A DNA stretch of 20,261 nucleotides from Botryococcus braunii (taxonomy: Eukaryota; Chlorophyta; Trebouxiophyceae): contig KV908477.1 in assembly GCA_002005505.1 (NCBI GenBank), positions 365,171 through 385,431 on the forward strand. Direction: 5' to 3'. Made by a program: the position numbers and the translations under genes. This document shows positions 16,238-20,261 of this stretch, in pieces. The stretch's first letter is position 1; every line of letters begins with the position of its first letter. The notes beneath the pieces were generated by a model. It was given only the letters and a program-made list of their open reading frames with translations. It had not been told where the DNA came from and did not search any database.

Positions 16238-17715
16238 ACACACACACACACAGACACACACACACACATTCGGGCGCCCCAGATGGGAAGATGAAAGCCA
16301 GCAACGCAACCAAAGAAGATAGGAGGTGTGAAAGGAAAAATGCCGCAGGGGGGGCATCGAAGGAAGCTATCAATGGTTAAAACTGCTGACAGGTATGCAT
16401 AGGCCTTGACAATTGCTGGCACTAGGAATTCGACCGTGCTTCTATTCTTGTGGGAAAGAAAGGGCCGCACATTTTTATAGGCGGATTATTTATTGGTAGC
16501 TGGTCCCCGAAAATGTCCGCATTGTAAGTAAATCCCAAGGGGCTGGATCCCAAGGTCTCCTTTATGTAGGCGGCGAACGGAGCGTTGCCAATAAACTAAA
16601 CCCCGGAACATGCGCAAGTCCTACTAAGGATCTCGACAGGAAACTTTTCGTACACAGCACTATCCTGGGGAGGGAGGGGGGTGCGCGTTCAGTTATAGTG
16701 CAACGGTGGGGAAGAGAGGACTTCAATGAACAAAAACAGAAGACTCATGTACAACTGCCTTGCCCGTCTTATTGCCCGCCTGGCTTCTTATGGATATAAG
16801 AGAGGCAACTGCAGAAGAAAATATCAACCATCGTCCACCGCAGCAAGAAGAAATTGAAAACAAGCAAGAAGATTTAGGACCAGAAGATACGGAACTTGGG
16901 ATGTTAACACCTGTCCCAACTGAAACACGGATGTCAGCATTCAGCGATGTCGTTGAAGTGCGGGGTGAGCAAGATCGGTGGACGTAAGGAGAGATAAAAA
17001 ACCCCAAGGGAAAAATTGTCCCATTTTAACAAAAGGCCAACCAGACATGTCAACTTTTAACCTACATACCTTTACAATGCCAAATTGAGTAGGGGCAGCG
17101 TTGTGCCTGTGGCCATCATTGGCTGGGATTACAACTGTGAGTCACACGTGCTCACAGTGTTGGCACCCGCTTCCAGGCAAGTGGAAAGCCAGGGATTAGC
17201 ACGTACATCCTAGTTCATACTGCCACGTGATGGGTGTTGGAACTCCTCTGCAGTCAACAAGGAGAGGCCCGGAAGAAGCACACCCATGTTATTGCCCAGC
17301 GGACAAATGTAGAATATTTCTGTTGCAATGGAATGCATTGTAACTTGCAATGTGTAACAATTTGTAAGGCCTAAACTTGTATCGATGGCACTCGATCACT
17401 TCAGAATTCCGCGTCCCAATCAAGGAGAGAATATTCCCTTCGTTAATGCTTGAAGGGGGTTACCATGCTGGCGAGGTTGACAGACTGGACATCAGCGCCC
17501 GGCCAGACCTTCTTGGCGTACAAAGCCGCGATCTGGGCAGCTCCACCCCCAGAGGAGTGGCCCCCTGCCACCACCCTGCCACCGGAAGGCTCCCCCAGGG
17601 ACCCCTCGCTTGTGCTCCTTTATACTTGCTGCTGCGGGCGAAATCGTTTGGGGACGATGGGGTTGTGGGGAGGGGTGAGGGATTGTGTCTGTGTGTGTGT
17701 GTGGGGGGGGGAGAA

Positions 17716-17785
<70 letters not shown>

Positions 17786-17795
17786 GAGTGAGAGG

Positions 17796-17861
<66 letters not shown>

Positions 17862-17936
17862 TGGGGTGAGAGGGAGAGGGAAAAGAGGGGGAGGGATAGG
17901 AAAGAGAGACAGACAGAGAGAGAGAGAGAAGGTGGG

Positions 17937-18006
<70 letters not shown>

Positions 18007-18085
18007 GGGGTGAGAGGGAGAAGGAAACGAGGGGGATGGGGATAGGAAGAGAGACAGACAGTGAGAGAGAGAGGGGGGGGTGAGT

Positions 18086-18164
<79 letters not shown>

Positions 18165-18226
18165 GAGAAGGGGGAGAGAGAGGGGGAGAGGGAGAGGGAA
18201 AGAGAGACGGGAGGGAGGGAGGGAGG

Positions 18227-18296
<70 letters not shown>

Positions 18297-19264
18297 GGAG
18301 AGAGAGAATAGCGAGAAATGGAGGACAGAGGGGGAGGGAGGAGGGGTGGGAAGGAACAGAGTTTGTGGCGTGCAAGAGCAATGTATGTTCGGGTTGTAGT
18401 TTGGGGACCTAATCCCAATCGGGAAGGGGTTTGGAGAAGTGGCAAACTGCAACAGTGGGAGCCAGGGGACACGATGAAGGGAACCTGGTAACTTGAAGAG
18501 GTTATGTGCCCACGGTTCGATGGGGAAAAGAACATATGGTAGAGCACGTGTGTCCAAAACCTTTCTGGTTAAGAGCTGCTTTTGCTCTTGCTGATACTAT
18601 TCAAACAATCTCTCGCACATGAATGGTATGTTTGTAAGGGAGAAAATGTGTTTTTGGGCATTAAAAGCTGATGAGCGGGATTGAAGTTTGATTGCATTAG
18701 AGCGCACGTGTGTGGAGGGGAATCCGAGCCTGAGAGCTCCCGCCAGGTGGGAAGAATGAGGTCACGGAGACGGGAGAACTGTTGCTGCAGTCCGGACACA
18801 ACATAGCAGGGGGTACCGTCGGAACCAGGGGGACAGGGGCCGCCATTCTCAGGGAGCAGGGGCACCGGCCACCAGCACAAGGTCTCTGTGTAGGTGCGCA
18901 GGCTGAAAGCCTCGGTGCCCCTCCAAAATATTCCCAGTTTCCCCGGAGCATCCTTGAAGGTGACCAGGTACGCCTGCGGGTACGTCCCGTGGACGGCCCC
19001 GTGTCATTCGCAGCTGCAATGTCCCACAGGGGAGCGTCTGGGGATGACCAGGTGTGCCAAATGGGCAGTACATGTCAATGGAAAGGTGAGTAATCATTGT
19101 GTGGGAAGCAGGCCGTACTGAGATAATTTGTAGAAGCCATTGATCTTGACAAAGTTGCTGATCTCAGGTTAGCAGTTGGCTTGGGTCCCCTGTCCCTTCC
19201 ACTTTCCCCCCTCTCCATTCCCATTTCCATCCAACCCCTTCTCTCTCTGTCTCGGTGTGGGGGC

Positions 19265-19335
<71 letters not shown>

Positions 19336-19357
19336 TGTGTGTGTGCACACAGACACA

Positions 19358-19428
<71 letters not shown>

Positions 19429-20261
19429 GCGCGCGCGCGTGAGAGCATGTTCGCGCGGGTGTGAGTGTGTGCTTGCGCTGCAGCTTCCTCCCATGTATTT
19501 GTCCTTAATATATACTTGCGCTGCAACTGTAGCACTCTTGTTCTTAGGGCCTTGCATTGCACCTCCAGACACTTCTGTTCCCCAATGCACATACCTAGCC
19601 ATAGTCCGAAGAGCAGAAAACTCACTGTGGAGGCCCCAAAGATAGTGCCGTTTGCTAACTGGCATTGGCTTCCCCATCCTGTAAGGCCGTCAAGCCCTGA
19701 CGAGATGGACGTCAGCAGCTTTACTTTGTCCAGCTGGTCGTACACCCCAAACACCCAGGCCCAGATACCAAAGCCCAACGGAATGTCACTTCGTGCAATC
19801 TGTTGCAGCTGCTCCGCATTGAGAGACTCGGATCCCGCATTTACCTGCATCAGCATTTTTTAGTTGGTGGCCTGCTTCTTCCCCATCCATGGGGTGGCCT
19901 CCAATATGTGACCATTGCTGATATCCCTGATCGTTCTGATTTGTTGCATCCCCGTTCAAAATTGGAGGGTATAAAAAGCCAGATAAGCATCAGGAGGCCA
20001 ACTGACCAACAGACATTATTCTGCAGCACCCTCCTGCTTCCAATTAGCGAAAAGTGCTCTGGAAGGGGGTCTGCAGTTTTAAATAACGTTTATTAGTATT
20101 GATGTTGCTGAGCAGTTTGACTAGAGGTTGGAGAGAGCTTACCGGAGCGTTGAGAAGACCTTCGAAGACGCCAAACTCCGAGTATGCTGCAGTTGTAAGT
20201 TTGGCATAGGGAAGGGCATACTCCAGCAATGATCTGTTAACCAAAGGAGCGTCTAATGTGT
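14894..20261 (-). CDS. Secreted class 3 lipase-like alpha/beta hydrolase, copy 2 (5' end outside window)
   Basis: Paralog of the 5091-11075 gene. Exons in transcription order: (>=20261)-20143, 19844-19626, 18973-18708, 17608-17464, 16595-16435, 15688-15589, 14956-14894. Lengths equal copy 1 for exons 2, 3, 5, 6 and 7, and all joins are GT-AG and in phase, including exon 3 to 4 (CACAC|GTGCGC to ACAAG|CGAGGGG). The nucleophile elbow is GGHSSGGG (Ser for the Ala after the nucleophile). The Asp region reads YNADIFGDQLPINNPP and the His region LLDHFPFTYVFG. Exon 4 ends at ATG|GTAACC, a weaker donor than the GTAAGC of copy 1. The frame is open everywhere visible, so this copy is the better candidate for an intact enzyme. 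The start codon and signal peptide lie beyond the window. Confidence 0.83.
14990..15100. repeat. Short tandem/inverted GAAGCTTC-ATTCATGCTTCTGAA repeats in lipase 2 intron 6
   Basis: The motif GGCCCGAAGCTTCTnAAATTCATGCTTCTGAATTTT occurs twice about 57 bases apart, with a partial third copy. Unit 1 has a single, shorter form at about 5190-5229. Internal GAAGCTTC and TTCAGAAGC/GCTTCTGAA inversions allow small hairpins. Confidence 0.75.
15371..15445. repeat. (CG)n-(CA)n array in lipase 2 intron 6
   Basis: GCGCGC followed by about 32 CA units, at the position of the unit 1 array at 5524. Confidence 0.93.
15589..15688 (-). CDS. Lipase copy 2 exon 6
   Basis: 100 bases from CTGACAG|CTGGTC to TTCAAC|GTACGT. 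Reads WSRSERLVFIQTDPVTLQ and CYDAPRPDGLYFN. Confidence 0.8.
15885..15962. repeat. (CA)n array in lipase 2 intron 5
   Basis: CA with TACA and TGCA breaks at the right end. Positional counterpart of 6443-6556. Confidence 0.93.
16180..16268. repeat. (AAC)n-(CA)n compound array in lipase 2 intron 5
   Basis: About seven AAC units pass into CA with two CAGACA breaks. Counterpart of 7250-7319. Confidence 0.93.
16435..16595 (-). CDS. Lipase copy 2 exon 5 (candidate catalytic Asp)
   Basis: Starts after GGGGTTTAG with FIGNAPFAAYIKETLGSSPL. Ends at CG|GTCGAA, or 12 bases further at TA|GTGCCA; both are phase 2. Reading on without splicing meets TAG. Confidence 0.78.
17464..17608 (-). CDS. Lipase copy 2 exon 4 (GHSSG nucleophile elbow)
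   Basis: Acceptor GAGCACAAG|CGAGGGG gives the single base needed to complete the exon 3 codon (alternative: TATAAAG|G, also in phase). Reads EGSLGEPSGGRVVAGGHSSG, then KKVWPGADVQSVNLASM. An in-frame TAA lies just upstream (about 17620), so the exon cannot start much earlier. Confidence 0.82.
17717..18310. repeat. Very long (GA)n array in lipase 2 intron 3
   Basis: Nearly 600 bases of GA with internal segments. GAGTTGGGGTGAGAGGGAGA occurs at about 17858 and 18002, each followed by GACAGACAG, showing internal duplication of a block of roughly 144 bases. The transcript strand is CT. More than twice the unit 1 counterpart (8725-8974). Confidence 0.93.
18708..18973 (-). CDS. Lipase copy 2 exon 3 (FWRGTE)
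   Basis: 266 bases from CCGCAG|GCGTACC to CACAC|GTGCGC. Reads AYLVTFKDAPGKLGIFWRGT, with EAFSLR where copy 1 has EVLSLR. Confidence 0.87.
19267..19440. repeat. Head-to-head (TG)n/(CA)n array in lipase 2 intron 2
   Basis: TG from 19267 to about 19345, GCACACAGACACAG at the centre, CA to about 19428, then CGCGCGCG. The two halves are reverse complements of each other. Confidence 0.93.
19626..19844 (-). CDS. Lipase copy 2 exon 2
   Basis: 219 bases, the same length as in copy 1, between GATGCAG and ACA|GTGAGT. The only visible protein changes are LPGI to SSGL and NGTV to NGTI. Confidence 0.85.
20143..20261 (-). CDS. Lipase copy 2 exon 1 (partial)
   Basis: Reads LDAPLVNRSLLEYALPYAKL, then TTAAYSEFGVFEGLLNAP to the donor GCTCCG|GTAAGC, phase 0. 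It is cut by the window end. Confidence 0.82.

Larger units (their letters stand above)
12470..20261. repeat. Tandem duplication unit 2 (contains lipase copy 2)
   Basis: Collinear with 2826-10860, with shared exons, splice sites and much non-coding sequence. It lacks several microsatellites of unit 1 and carries its own. It continues past the window end. Confidence 0.88.

Noticed and set aside
17377..18557. Frames of 222-365 codons over the GA array
   Set aside because: Low-complexity translation of a microsatellite. Only the GHSSG exon at its edge (minus strand) is real.

Overview
The window looks like nuclear DNA of an intron-rich eukaryote, most likely a plant-lineage organism (a streptophyte green alga such as a charophyte, or a bryophyte). 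The reasons are GT-AG introns that are mostly several hundred to over a thousand bases long, a plant-style Ty1/copia retrotransposon relic, a SelO C-terminus of the kind found in plants and bacteria, and a very heavy load of long (CA)n and (GA)n microsatellites, about a tenth of the window by my count. The taxon is inference; nothing here identifies a species.

Layout. (1) 1-1682, plus strand: the last three visible exons of a SelO-type protein adenylyltransferase, running in from upstream and ending in the family's SCSS tail. (2) 1683-5090: non-genic; from about 2826 it belongs to a large duplicated block. (3) 5091-11075, minus strand: a seven-exon gene for a secreted class 3 (fungal-lipase-like) alpha/beta hydrolase of roughly 425 residues, with signal peptide, FWRGTE strand motif, GHSAG nucleophile elbow, candidate Asp and a C-terminal DH motif. 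It is convergent with SelO. (4) About 11325-11996, minus: a frameshifted copia reverse transcriptase/RNase H relic. (5) 12007-12450: two relics side by side, a third copy of the lipase last exon (damaged) and a truncated copy of the SelO exon at the window start. (6) 12470-20261: the second copy of the block, with a lipase paralog at 14894-20261 whose first exon runs off the end.

The whole is best explained as tandem duplication of a SelO-lipase cassette. In the second unit most of SelO (the counterpart of about 167-2825) has been lost. Both lipase copies keep the same exon lengths at five exons that can be fully compared, keep reading frames and keep the candidate triad. One 2-base length difference at the start of exon 4 makes the splice frame of copy 1 uncertain. 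The largest differences between units are in the intronic microsatellites, which occupy matching intron positions but differ in length and motif.

No RNA gene, CRISPR array, or bacterial-type operon was seen. Apparent long open frames made of repeated Cys-Val, His-Thr, Arg-Glu or Ser-Leu are translations of microsatellites and are not annotated as genes.
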